A stretch of 19,319 nt of DNA from an uncultured Oscillospiraceae bacterium (GCA_910578755.1 CAJTSZ010000032.1:1-19319), one strand, 5' to 3'. Counted from the stretch's first letter, positions 7,261-14,650 are shown. Translations and numbers: made by a program. The notes: generated by a model from the sequence alone, not told the origin.

Positions 7261-7959
7261 TTATTTTTTGCTGTCGCAAAAGTTAATGCGGTTTTCTGTA
7301 TTCTGTATTAAGTTCAGCAGGGACTGGGCTTGCTTGGGGTAGCTTTCGGTAATATATTCTGTTGTAAGGCGCAGCTGGTCAATGTTGCGCACCTTATCCC
7401 CTTTTTCGGAAGAGCCGCAGACAATCTGCATAGCCTTGCTTTCACTGATGTTCATGGAAGCGTTGCAAAAGCCAGCTACCAGTTCATCGGGAATGGAGAA
7501 CATGGTGTCCTCGTTTTTGGGGTTAGCAGCGTACACCACACGAAAAGCACGGTAAACGGCGGCCATCAGGTAGTTGGAAATTTCGGTGGTCAGCTGCTTG
7601 CTTTCGCTTTTGCCAACCAGGTCGAACACTACGCTCATGGAATTGGAAATCAGCTTTTTATTTAACACCGGCATAATGTTGCCGCGGAACACTGTATCCT
7701 TGGCAGCGTCCGGCTCCGGTATGTCCTCTACAGTAAGCTGGCGGCCCAAGCGGTCCGGGGAAACGCCCAAAAGGTAATCGCAGGAAACATCATAAAACTT
7801 GGCGCACCGCACAAGAAATTCCAAACCACATTCCCGAATCCCTTTTTCATAATGGGATAATAAAGCCTGGGAAATCCCCAGTTCGGCGGCTGCCTGCTTT
7901 TGGCTAATCCCCTTTTCTTTTCTTAACAGCGTAATAAGCCGTGGAAAATCGGCGTTCAT
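7261..7959 (-). CDS. XRE-family helix-turn-helix transcriptional regulator
   Basis: This is a 232-residue DNA-binding protein. Residues 6-63 form a Cro/cI-type helix-turn-helix: ITLLRKEKGISQKQAAAELG, then ISQALLSHYEKGIRECGLEF, then FYDVSCDYLLG. The remaining 165 residues look mostly helical, with no catalytic motif recognised; they may serve for dimerisation or ligand sensing. I start at the ATG at 7957-7959, which has GAAGGGGG about seven bases upstream; two earlier in-frame ATGs at 7983 and 7989 lie only about 16-22 bases from the -10 box. It is a single-gene transcript with its own promoter (8005-8033) and tandem terminators. It lies divergent to the phosphatase gene at 8239, so that gene may be a target, but nothing in the sequence proves it. 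Confidence 0.87.
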   Translation of the reverse strand: MNADFPRLITLLRKEKGISQKQAAAELGISQALLSHYEKGIRECGLEFLVRCAKFYDVSCDYLLGVSPDRLGRQLTVEDIPEPDAAKDTVFRGNIMPVLNKKLISNSMSVVFDLVGKSESKQLTTEISNYLMAAVYRAFRVVYAANPKNEDTMFSIPDELVAGFCNASMNISESKAMQIVCGSSEKGDKVRNIDQLRLTTEYITESYPKQAQSLLNLIQNTENRINFCDSKK

Positions 7960-8004
7960 ACGCTCAGCCCCCTTCGCAAACATTCTCATAATTACGTATG
8001 GTAA

Positions 8005-8033
8005 ATTATATTACATAAAAAACACAAAGTAAA
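8005..8033 (-). promoter_or_regulatory. Strong sigma-A promoter of the XRE gene, with possible operator
   Basis: On the minus strand, TTTACT (8028-8033) and a perfect TATAAT (8005-8010) are 17 bases apart. Just downstream, 7990-8007 reads AATTACGTATGGTAAATT, an imperfect inverted repeat (TTAC/GTAA) over the expected transcription start. It would suit autorepression by the XRE protein; the operator part is a guess. Confidence 0.72.
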
Positions 8034-8182
8034 GGTGTATTGTAAGAAAAATTGGAATTTTGGTCGAAACCCATAACAAAAGCCGTTTCCTTAGGCAAAA
8101 CACCTAAAATTTGACGAAAAATAGGGGGATACCGTATTGAAAAAGGGGCCCGCCCTGTTTAAAATAGAAAAAGAAACAAAAC

Positions 8183-8214
8183 CCATCAATTAACCATCTT
8201 TTGTTAATTGATGG
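8183..8214 (+). promoter_or_regulatory. Perfect 12-bp hairpin in the leader of the phosphatase/cobO unit
   Basis: CCATCAATTAAC (8183-8194) and GTTAATTGATGG (8203-8214) pair perfectly around an eight-base loop, 24 bp before the start codon at 8239. No T-run follows, so it is not a normal terminator. It could be a protein-binding operator or an mRNA-stabilising stem. A weak promoter, TTGACG (8111-8116) with TATTGA (8135-8140), lies upstream. The rest of the 7990-8238 gap holds nothing else recognisable. Confidence 0.45.
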
Positions 8215-8238
8215 CAACAGAAAGGTTTTTGATGCAAT

Positions 8239-8919
8239 ATGAGGTCCTATAAAATTCATTTTATCCGCCACGGTCTTACAAAAGCAAATATAGAGGGCAG
8301 GTATGTGGGCAGAACCGATGTGCCCCTGTGCAGCGAGGGCTACGCCCAGTTGGAACAGTGTATGGAAACAGGGAATTACCCCTGCGTGGAAAAGGTCTAC
8401 GCCAGCCCCCTGGAACGCTGCCTGCAAACAGCTGCCTACCTGTACCCCAATACGCCCCTGGTTCCAGTGCAGGAGATGACAGAGCTGGACCTGGGCGAAT
8501 TTGAAGGCCGCGCCTTGGAGGAACTGAAGGACCAGCCGGAATTTGTGGCCTGGATGCGGGACAATGTGAATAACCCGCCGCCAAATGGAGAAACCAACCG
8601 GGAATTTGTGGAGCGTTTGGTGCAGGGTATGGATAAAATTGTGCAGGATATGATGGAAAACGGCATCTTTGAAGCAGCCGTAGTAACCCACGCCGGGGCT
8701 ATTATGACCATGATGGCCCTCATGGCCTTTCCGCGCAAGCCCATGGGCGAGTGGGATATGCCCAACGGCAGCGGCTTTACTGTGCTTATAACCCCCCAGC
8801 TGTGGATGAACAACAGGGTGTTTGAAGCCTTTGGCAACGTGCCTGTAAGCAAGGAAGCAGTGGACTATGACTGGCTGGAGCAAAAATACTATGAAAGCGG
8901 AGAGGACGAAAATGAATAA
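8239..8919 (+). CDS. Histidine phosphatase family protein (possible CobC-like)
   Basis: This is a 226-residue member of the phosphoglycerate-mutase-like histidine phosphatases. FIRHGLTKANIEGRYVG near the N-terminus holds the RHG catalytic histidine and arginine. SPLERCLQTAAYL holds the second arginine of the phosphate pocket. MTELDLGEFEGR carries the usual acidic residue, and VTHAGAIMTMM holds the second catalytic histidine, so the enzyme should be active. Its stop overlaps the start of the corrinoid adenosyltransferase gene by eight bases, so they are co-translated. That context favours alpha-ribazole phosphatase (CobC) of cobalamin assembly over a glycolytic mutase, but family sequences alone do not separate these. 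The start ATG has only AAAGG, 13 bases upstream, so initiation may be modest. Confidence 0.87.
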   Translation: MRSYKIHFIRHGLTKANIEGRYVGRTDVPLCSEGYAQLEQCMETGNYPCVEKVYASPLERCLQTAAYLYPNTPLVPVQEMTELDLGEFEGRALEELKDQPEFVAWMRDNVNNPPPNGETNREFVERLVQGMDKIVQDMMENGIFEAAVVTHAGAIMTMMALMAFPRKPMGEWDMPNGSGFTVLITPQLWMNNRVFEAFGNVPVSKEAVDYDWLEQKYYESGEDENE

Positions 8920-9445
8920 CAACCCGCCTTTGGGGCTGCTTCACCTGTATTTGGGGAATGGCAAGGGGAAAACCACCGCCGCCGCCGGCCTTTGCTGCCG
9001 TGTGCTGGGCAGCGGGGGCAGGGTGCTGTTGGCCCAGTTTTTAAAAAGCGGGCAAAGCAGCGAAGTTGCATCCCTAAGTACGCTGGGGGCAAAAACCATG
9101 CACACCAACCAAAGCGGCAAGTTCACCTGGCAAATGACAGAGGAAGAAGCCAAGCTGTGCCGCCAAAGCTGTGAGGAACAGCTATTGTACTGTACCCAGG
9201 CCGCAGCCCAGGGCCACTTTGACCTAATTGTCCTGGACGAGGTGCTGGACGCCGCCCAAAAGGGCTTTGTGCCTATGGAAAGCCTTTGCGCCCTTGCCCA
9301 GCAGCACCCAGGGGTAGAGCTGGTGTTTACCGGCCGTCAGGCAGCCGGGGAGGTAAAGGCGCTGGCGGATTATATTTCGGTCATTTCAGCGGAAAAACAC
9401 CCTTACCAAAAAGGCGTGGCTGCCCGCCTCGGTATTGAATATTAA
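8912..9445 (+). CDS. cobO: Cob(I)yrinic acid a,c-diamide adenosyltransferase (CobO/BtuR type)
   Basis: This enzyme transfers the 5'-deoxyadenosyl group of ATP to the cobalt of reduced corrinoids, in B12 synthesis or salvage. The protein has 177 residues, slightly shorter than E. coli BtuR. LYLGNGKGKTTAAAGL near the N-terminus is the family P-loop (GNGKGKTT, residues 15-22). FDLIVLDEVLDA is the Walker-B-like family motif, and VELVFTGRQA matches the conserved strand before the C-terminal EKHPYQKGVAARLGIEY. The ATG at 8912, inside the end of the phosphatase gene, has GGAGAGG upstream and gives the proper N-terminus. No other corrinoid gene is in the window, so the pair probably serves salvage, or the rest of the pathway lies elsewhere. 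Confidence 0.93.
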   Translation: MNNNPPLGLLHLYLGNGKGKTTAAAGLCCRVLGSGGRVLLAQFLKSGQSSEVASLSTLGAKTMHTNQSGKFTWQMTEEEAKLCRQSCEEQLLYCTQAAAQGHFDLIVLDEVLDAAQKGFVPMESLCALAQQHPGVELVFTGRQAAGEVKALADYISVISAEKHPYQKGVAARLGIEY

Positions 9446-9565
9446 AAAGCCCAAACCAGGCAGCGCACCGGTTTTGGTGCATAGCAAAGGAATAAGTTGC
9501 CCACAATAACCGTACCCGGCCTGCCGGGCTTTACCGGAATTGCTGGGGAAAGGTAGGAAAACAGT

Positions 9566-10543
9566 ATGTCATTACGGAAGGAAATAAAAAATAATGCCAA
9601 GCGGTGTTTGTATACAAACTGGGGAAAGGCCATTTCCATTGTGCTGCTGGGAACGGCTATTTACCTGCTGTTTTCCATTACAGAGGTGCTGGCTGCTATG
9701 CTTATGGGCATAGCCCCCTATGAAGATGTGGGCTTCCTGGGCTACGCTTTGGATAACGTGCCCAATGTTTCCATTATGTCCATGGCCCTTACAGCGGCAA
9801 TCAGCATGGGCACCTTTTTGGTAATTACCCCCCTAAACCTGGGAATCACCGGTTGGTATTGGAAGCTTTCCGACGGGGAATCGGAGGATATTTTAAATAT
9901 TTTCCACTGCTTTGCCAATGGCAGAATGTTCTGCCGTTCCTTGTGGCTGAACATCAATATTGCCCTGCGGTGCCTGCTGTGGGCAGTGCTGCTTTTTTCC
10001 GTGCCGGTGGCCGTTATTGTGTACTGTGCCTTTTTTGTACCGCCCAGCCTGCCCTCTGTTTTAGGGGGGATTTTTGGCTGGATTTTGGCCGCCGCGGCCA
10101 CCGCCGGCCTAGCCCTTACAGTGGGGCGGTACTTTTTAGCCCGCTACTGCCTGCTGGACGGGGAAACAAAGGTGCGGGCAGCCATTAAAAAATCGGTTCA
10201 CGCAACAAAAGGGGCAAGGGACGAAATACTCATTTTCCACCTTTCCTATACTGGATGGTTTTTGCTGGGCCTGCTGGTAATACCATGGCTGTATGTAAAA
10301 CCGTATTACGATACAAGCTGTGTGCTGTACGCCCGTTACTTACTGGAAAGGGAAGAACGCCGTACCCAGCTGGCCCTCTATTGCCCGCCGGAAGAGGAAA
10401 TCCAGCCGGAGCAGGAGCCTCCTGCCAACCCGGAGGAGCCCGCCGCCGAGGAATTAGAAGAACCTTTTGCCCCAACAGAGGACAACCCCTTTGCAACCCG
10501 CACCTTTGACGTTCAGGATTTTCATAAAAACACAGAGGAGTAA
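9566..10543 (+). CDS. DUF975-like polytopic membrane protein
   Basis: This is a 325-residue integral membrane protein. It opens with RKEIKNNAKRCLYTNWGKAI, the amphipathic start typical of DUF975 proteins, followed by about six hydrophobic helices (for example ISIVLLGTAIYLLFS, LLWAVLLFSVPVAVIVYCAF, FGWILAAAATAGLALTV). The region LGITGWYWKLSDGESEDI and the late LIFHLSYTGWFLLGLLVIPW also fit that family. The last 60 residues are acidic and proline-rich (PPEEEIQPEQEPPANPEEP), presumably a disordered cytoplasmic tail. The function of the family is not established. The start has AGGTAGG about seven bases upstream. It lies 120 bp after cobO; that gap holds two small G/C hairpins and no gene. A strong terminator follows directly. 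Confidence 0.82.
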   Translation: MSLRKEIKNNAKRCLYTNWGKAISIVLLGTAIYLLFSITEVLAAMLMGIAPYEDVGFLGYALDNVPNVSIMSMALTAAISMGTFLVITPLNLGITGWYWKLSDGESEDILNIFHCFANGRMFCRSLWLNINIALRCLLWAVLLFSVPVAVIVYCAFFVPPSLPSVLGGIFGWILAAAATAGLALTVGRYFLARYCLLDGETKVRAAIKKSVHATKGARDEILIFHLSYTGWFLLGLLVIPWLYVKPYYDTSCVLYARYLLEREERRTQLALYCPPEEEIQPEQEPPANPEEPAAEELEEPFAPTEDNPFATRTFDVQDFHKNTEE

Positions 10544-10549
10544 CTGCCA

Positions 10550-10590
10550 GCCCTTTTACATTGTTTCAATGTAAAAGGGCTTTTTGTTTT
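10550..10590 (+). terminator. Rho-independent terminator after the DUF975-like gene
   Basis: GCCCTTTTACATTG (10550-10563) pairs perfectly with CAATGTAAAAGGGC (10567-10580) around a three-base loop and is followed by TTTTTGTTTT. It is the best terminator in the window and closes the 8239-10543 unit. Confidence 0.93.
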
Positions 10591-10599
10591 ATCCCATTG

Positions 10600-10721
10600 C
10601 CCCAAACCCGGCCCTTCCCCCTGGCCCCTCTTTGGGGCGGCGCGCCCTGCACAGGACACAGGCTTGGAAGCAGCTGAACACTTCCAAAAAGAAAACCCTT
10701 ACAGCAGTACACCGCCGTAAG
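10600..10721 (-). repeat. Inverted, degenerate fragment of the modular intergenic element
   Basis: Read on the minus strand, this begins CTTTTTGGAAGTGTT and continues through GCGCCGCCCCAAAGAGGGG, matching the leading block of copy 3 (about 18773-18845: CTTTTGGAAGTGTTT and the following GC-rich blocks) with many differences. At 10698-10721 lies a decayed version of the CTTACAGCGG/CCGCTGTAAG palindrome found at 7046-7069 and 14597-14620. The central blocks of the element are missing. It lies in the 323-bp gap between the DUF975-like and SPFH genes; the rest of the gap holds the terminator and the inverted repeat at 10762-10800. Confidence 0.5.
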
Positions 10722-10761
10722 TTTTGGCCCCTTGCACCAGCAAAAAAATTGTAGTAAAATA

Positions 10762-10800
10762 AGGGACAATAGTAATAGTATGCAAAAGCAAATTGTCCCT
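10762..10800. promoter_or_regulatory. Spaced inverted repeat ahead of the SPFH operon
   Basis: AGGGACAAT (10762-10770) and ATTGTCCCT (10792-10800) are perfect inverted repeats 21 bases apart, 66 bp before the SPFH start codon. The 30-bp centre-to-centre distance is about three helical turns, which suits a protein binding both half-sites on one face. A poor promoter candidate (TTGTAG at 10749, TAATAG at 10773, 18 apart) overlaps the first half-site. A stem-loop in the leader is the alternative reading. Confidence 0.4.
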
Positions 10801-10866
10801 GTAAAAAGGAATGAACCATACCACAACGCGGCCCCCGGCTCAGGGGATTAGCAAAAGGAGGAACTT

Positions 10867-12096
10867 ATGGGTATTATTAAAGCGGCGGTGCAATCCGTAA
10901 AAGGCGGCTTGGCAGACCAGTGGCTGGAGGTAATACAGCCCCGCGCTATGGGCGATACCACAGTAATGACCACAGGCGTCTCGGTGCGCCGGGATAAAAA
11001 GCACCAGAACAAAGGCCGGGAGGACGCGGTTTCCAACGGTTCTATTATTCAGGTGGAGCAAAACCAGTTTATGTTTTTAACCGACGGCGGCCGCGTGGTG
11101 GATTATACCGCGGAACCCGGCTATTACGAGGTAAGCAATTCCTCCCTGCCTTCCATGATGAACGGCCAGTTTGGGGAAGCATTAACAGAAACCTTTAACC
11201 GCCTGCGCTTTGGCGGCGCGTCCCCCTTTTCCCAAAAAGTATACTACATTAACCTGCAGGAAATAAAAAATATTGCCTTTGGCACTGTTTCCCCCATTGG
11301 GTATTTCGATAATTTTTATAACGCGGAGCTGTTTTTGCGGGCTCACGGCTATTTTTCCATTAAAATTACCGACCCTCTTAAATTTTTTGCCGAGGCTATC
11401 CCCAAGGACCGGGAGCAGGTGGAAATTACCGATATTCACAAGCTGTACCTGGCGGAATTTTTAACCGCCCTCCAAAGCGCCATAGGCCAAATGTCTGTGG
11501 ATGGCATCCGCATTTCCCACGTTGCCTCCAAAGGCATGGAGCTGGCCCGGTATATGTCCAGCGTTTTGGACGAGGAGTGGAACCAGCGCCGCGGTATGTG
11601 TATTGAAACCGTGGGCATCAACAGTATCTCTTACGATGAAGAATCCAAAAAGCTCATCAATATGCGCAACCAGGGCGCCATGCTTTCAGACCCCAGCCTG
11701 CGGGAAGGGTATGTCCAGGGGGCGGTGGCCCGGGGCTTAGAAGCAGCGGGCTCCAATAAAAACGGCGCTGCGGCCGCCTTTATGGGTATGAATATGGGCA
11801 GCCAGGCCGGCGGGGCCTTTACGGCAGCTGCCAGCCAAAGCAACCGGCAGGCCATGGAAGCCCAGCAGGGCTGGCGCTGCACCTGCGGCGCGGTGTGCAG
11901 CGGCAACTTTTGCCCTCAGTGCGGTAAACAAAAGTCTAAGGAAGCCGCGTGGCAGTGTACCTGCGGCGCCCAGTGTACGGGTAATTTTTGCCCCCAGTGC
12001 GGCGCAAAGCGCCCGGTAAACCTTTGCTGCCCCAACTGCGGCTGTAAGTTAGAGGGCCAGGCAAGGTTCTGCCCTCAGTGCGGCCAAAAAGTGTAG
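10867..12096 (+). CDS. SPFH-domain protein with three C-terminal zinc ribbons (YdjI-like)
   Basis: This 409-residue protein resembles B. subtilis YdjI, long annotated as 'virion core protein-like'. Residues of about 20-265 form an SPFH (stomatin/prohibitin/flotillin) domain: WLEVIQPRAMGDTTVM opens it, and IETVGINSISYDEESKKLI closes it. A glycine/alanine/methionine-rich linker follows at 295-330. The tail has three Cys-rich ribbons at 338-352, 364-378 and 388-405, the first two near-duplicates (CTCGAVCSGNFCPQCG, CTCGAQCTGNFCPQCG). There is no signal or membrane helix, so membrane attachment probably needs partners. In B. subtilis YdjG and YdjH play that part, and their likely counterparts follow here. 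AAAGGAGG is six bases upstream of the ATG. It is the first gene of the three-gene unit. Confidence 0.9.
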   Translation: MGIIKAAVQSVKGGLADQWLEVIQPRAMGDTTVMTTGVSVRRDKKHQNKGREDAVSNGSIIQVEQNQFMFLTDGGRVVDYTAEPGYYEVSNSSLPSMMNGQFGEALTETFNRLRFGGASPFSQKVYYINLQEIKNIAFGTVSPIGYFDNFYNAELFLRAHGYFSIKITDPLKFFAEAIPKDREQVEITDIHKLYLAEFLTALQSAIGQMSVDGIRISHVASKGMELARYMSSVLDEEWNQRRGMCIETVGINSISYDEESKKLINMRNQGAMLSDPSLREGYVQGAVARGLEAAGSNKNGAAAAFMGMNMGSQAGGAFTAAASQSNRQAMEAQQGWRCTCGAVCSGNFCPQCGKQKSKEAAWQCTCGAQCTGNFCPQCGAKRPVNLCCPNCGCKLEGQARFCPQCGQKV

Positions 12097-12103
12097 AAAA
12101 GCC

Positions 12104-12131
12104 CGCCCCGCCAGTTGTTCCCGGCGGGGCG
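12104..12131 (+). other. GC-rich intercistronic hairpin
   Basis: CGCCCCGCC (12104-12112) pairs with GGCGGGGCG (12123-12131) around a ten-base loop between the SPFH stop codon and the next gene. No T-run follows, so it would protect or process the mRNA rather than end it; a lowering of downstream expression is possible. Confidence 0.5.
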
Positions 12132-12183
12132 CTGCGCAGTATGGGGAAGGGCCGGCGCTGCCTGGGTGAAAGGGAGGAATGGT

Positions 12184-13255
12184 ATGGAAGTTTTAACATA
12201 TAAGTGCCCCAACTGCGCTGGAGTTTAACAGCGAAAGCCAGCAGTGGGATTGTAAATTCTGTTTAAGCTCCTTTAAGCAGGAGCAGCTGGAAACCGTTAC
12301 CGAAGCGGCCCAAACAGCCCCCTGTGAGGCAGCGGCAACTCCAATGGAGGAACAAGCGGGGGAGGCCGCCCAAAAACAGGCCGGGGAACCCCCCGTAGTA
12401 TACATTTGCCCCAACTGCGGCGCCCAGCTGGTAACAGATTCTGTAACGGCGGCCTCCTTTTGCGTATTCTGCGGAAGCCCTGCTATTTTTCCACAGCAGC
12501 TTACTGGTGGGTTTACCCCCCAGTATGTCATCCCCTTCCAGTACAAGCGGGAGGATGTGCTGGCCCGCCTAAAGGAAATTTGTAAAAAGAAAAAGCTGCT
12601 CCCCCGGGATTTTACCCAGGCTTCCCACATCGAAAAAGTAACCGGCGTTTACGTGCCCTTTTGGCTTTTCGACTGCCGCGCCCAGGGGGACCTTTCCGCA
12701 AGGGCCCAGCGGGTGCGTACCTGGCGCGATTCCAACTATAACTACACCGAAACCACCCACTATGCAGTGGAGCGCAGCGGTTCCTCCCAATTCAGCAAAA
12801 TTCCGGCGGATGGTTCCGCCAAAATGGACGATGCCATTATGGACGCCCTGGAACCCTTTGACTATAACGGCCTGCTCCCCTTTCAAATGGCGTACCTTTC
12901 CGGCTACTTGGCAGAAAGGTACGACCAAACCAGCCAGCAGGTACAGGAACGCATGGAGGAAAGGGTGCGCCGTACACTGCGCGGCCTTTTGGAAGAAACA
13001 GTGCAGGGCTATACCGCCAAACAGGTGGAAAGCTGCCATGTAAATATTGATGTAACCAAAAGGGAATACGCCTTGCTGCCTGTATGGGTGCTGGCCACCA
13101 AGTACAGGGATAAGTATTATATGTTTACCATGAATGGGCAAACAGGAAAAATCGTGGGCCGCTATCCTGTTTCCTGGGCAAAAGCGGCCCTGTGGTTTGG
13201 CGGCGTAACAGCCGCAGTGGCGGCCGCCGTATTTTTGGGAGGGCTGTTGTTATGA
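12184..13255 (+). pseudogene. YdjG-like zinc-ribbon membrane protein gene, frameshifted in the first zinc ribbon
   Basis: The ATG at 12184 has an ideal GGGAGG seven bases upstream and encodes MEVLTYKCPNCAGV before a stop at 12226. The next frame continues smoothly with ALEFNSESQQWDCKFCLSSF, the expected second half of the same zinc ribbon, and stays open to 13255. The junction TGC-G-CTG lacks 3n+2 bases, for example five bases of an original TGCGGCGCGCTG. The body has a second ribbon (CPNCGAQL...CVFCG), a long domain with VTGVYVPFWLFDC and SCHVNIDVTKREYALLPVWV, and a C-terminal membrane helix (ALWFGGVTAAVAAAVFLGGL). An internal ATG at 12344 would give 303 residues but has no proper ribosome site. 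The downstream frame is otherwise undamaged, so a recent mutation or an assembly error is likely. It lies in the SPFH-TPM operon, as ydjG does. Confidence 0.78.
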
Positions 13256-14076
13256 TGTTAACAAAAATAAGTTGCAGCGCTGCCCTGGCCCTGCTGCTGT
13301 GCCTGTGGGGCGCCGTGGTGGCCTGCGCTGTGGATACCAGCGTAAAAATTTACGATTTAGCAGGGCTGCTTACCCCCCAGGAGGAGGAAACCCTTTCCCA
13401 GCAGGCCCGGCAGCTGGCGGAGGAATACTCCATGGACATTGCGGCAGTGCTTATTGACGACAACGGCGGCAAGTCTTCCATGGAATATGCCGACGACTTT
13501 TTTGATGAAAACGGCTTTGGCCTTGGCAGCGCCTACAGCGGCGTCCTGCTGCTGGTGGATATGGAGGATAGAGTGGTTTGGATTTCCACCTCCGGCCAAG
13601 GCATCACCTACTTTACCGACAGCCGCATCGATTATATGACAGCAGAAATTGGCCCCTGCCTCACCCAGGGGCTGTATGCCCAGGGGGTAAAAACCTTTTT
13701 AGATTTGGCAGAAAACTACCTGCAAATGCCGGCCCCCAACCAGCCGGTTTACGAGGCTGTGCGCCCGGTGCAGGAACAGGCCCAGGGCAAAAACTACGGC
13801 CGCCTTGCCCTAACGGCCCTGGCCTGCGGCCTGGGGGTAGGGGCTGTTACCATAGGCGTTATGCTGGGGGGCCATGGCTTTGCCGCCCAGCAGGACAAAG
13901 GCGCCTATCAGTATGCAGAAGGGCCTTTGCAGCTTTCGGTTAAGCGGGACAATTATTTGCGCCGCCATGTAACCAAAAGCGCCCGGCAAACCAGTTCTTC
14001 CAGCGGCTCCAGAGGCTCCTCGGTACACCGCAGCAGCAGCGGCCGCAGCCATGGGGGCGGCGGCCGCCGCTTTTAA
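13252..14076 (+). CDS. TPM-domain membrane protein (YgcG/YdjH-like)
   Basis: This is a 274-residue exported protein. The N-terminus is a signal peptide with a hydrophobic core (ALALLLCLWGAVVACAVD); VVAC with Cys25 could even serve as a lipobox. A TPM domain spans about 28-150: VKIYDLAGLLTPQEEETLSQ, then GGKSSMEYADDFFDENGFG, then SGVLLLVDMEDRVVWISTSG. One membrane helix follows (LTALACGLGVGAVTIGVML, about 183-203), and the C-terminus is a Ser/Gly/Arg-rich tail ending GGGGRRF, typical of these proteins. Its start ATG overlaps the stop codon of the preceding gene (ATGA), so the two are translationally coupled, and GGGAGGG lies eight bases upstream. It corresponds to ydjH of the B. subtilis ydjFGHI operon. 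A TPM domain alone does not define a reaction. Confidence 0.9.
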   Translation: MMLTKISCSAALALLLCLWGAVVACAVDTSVKIYDLAGLLTPQEEETLSQQARQLAEEYSMDIAAVLIDDNGGKSSMEYADDFFDENGFGLGSAYSGVLLLVDMEDRVVWISTSGQGITYFTDSRIDYMTAEIGPCLTQGLYAQGVKTFLDLAENYLQMPAPNQPVYEAVRPVQEQAQGKNYGRLALTALACGLGVGAVTIGVMLGGHGFAAQQDKGAYQYAEGPLQLSVKRDNYLRRHVTKSARQTSSSSGSRGSSVHRSSSGRSHGGGGRRF

Positions 14077-14090
14077 CCAAGCCTCTACTG

Positions 14091-14625
14091 TTGGGGCTTT
14101 CAGCCCCAAACCCTGACCATATTTCTTTTGGCGTCAAAAGAAATATGGAAAAGAAAAACGCCGGGGTTCCACCCCTGGCCCCCAAATTTGACAGCGCCTC
14201 TCAATAAGCGGCGGCAACCGGTGTTTGGAGAGTATCCACCCTTCAGTGAAGGGCTACAAGTTTGGCTTTGCCAAACTTGAAAAACTTGTTTATAGGCAAA
14301 AATTATTGCAAGTTCGTAAAACGAACTTGCAGCCCCACGCTGTGGGGCCATCGCCCCACATTCGTGTATGGCCATGTTACAAGGAACACTCTCCCGCACA
14401 GCGGTTGGTCTGCCCAATGGTGGGGGCAGACTTCCCGCTTAATAGCCCTGCCTGCGCAGGGCATTACTGAATTTTGGGGCTCTAACGGTTAGAGGCCACA
14501 TTCCACAAGTTCGCAAAGCGAACTTGCTGTTTCTTCCCCTATTCTTTTGATGCCAAAAGAATAGGGCCACAAGTTGGGTATAGCCCAACTTGCTAACTTA
14601 CAGCGGTGTACCGCTGTAAGTTTTA
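14091..14625 (+). repeat. Modular structured intergenic element, copy 2
   Basis: This fills the 14077-14722 gap. It opens with the hairpin TTGGGGCT/AGCCCCAA (14091-14109). The CTTTTG-loop hairpin follows at 14117-14148, with lower-stem bases that differ from copy 1 but still pair (CCATATTTC/GAAATATGG). The conserved CCCCAAATTTGACAG and TCAATAAGCGGCGG blocks come next, then the long stem from CAACCG (14215) to CGGTTG (14407). Its interior is replaced by several small hairpins, such as AAGTTTGGC/GCCAAACTT and CAAGTTCGT/ACGAACTTG. GTCTGCCC/GGGCAGAC is at 14408-14431, followed by CCCGCTTAATAGCC and CTCTAACGGTTAGAG. The palindromes at 14506-14526, 14537-14566, 14571-14591 and 14597-14620 close it. 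No gene was seen. Confidence 0.75.
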
Positions 14626-14650
14626 GGGCTGGAGGGCCCAAAAAGGGTGC

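Noticed and set aside
8040..8238. Cobalamin riboswitch ahead of the phosphatase/cobO unit
   Set aside because: The leader is too short and lacks the conserved B12-box sequence; only one simple hairpin is present.
8104..8922. Long minus-strand open frame (272 codons) opposite the histidine phosphatase gene
   Set aside because: The plus strand carries an intact enzyme with all catalytic motifs; the minus-strand translation has no recognisable domain and is a composition shadow.
12200..12230. Programmed ribosomal frameshift in the YdjG-like gene
   Set aside because: No canonical slippery heptamer is in phase. A +1 slip at GTT-TAA would delete the conserved ALEF-type residues that the DNA still encodes, so a plain deletion fits better.
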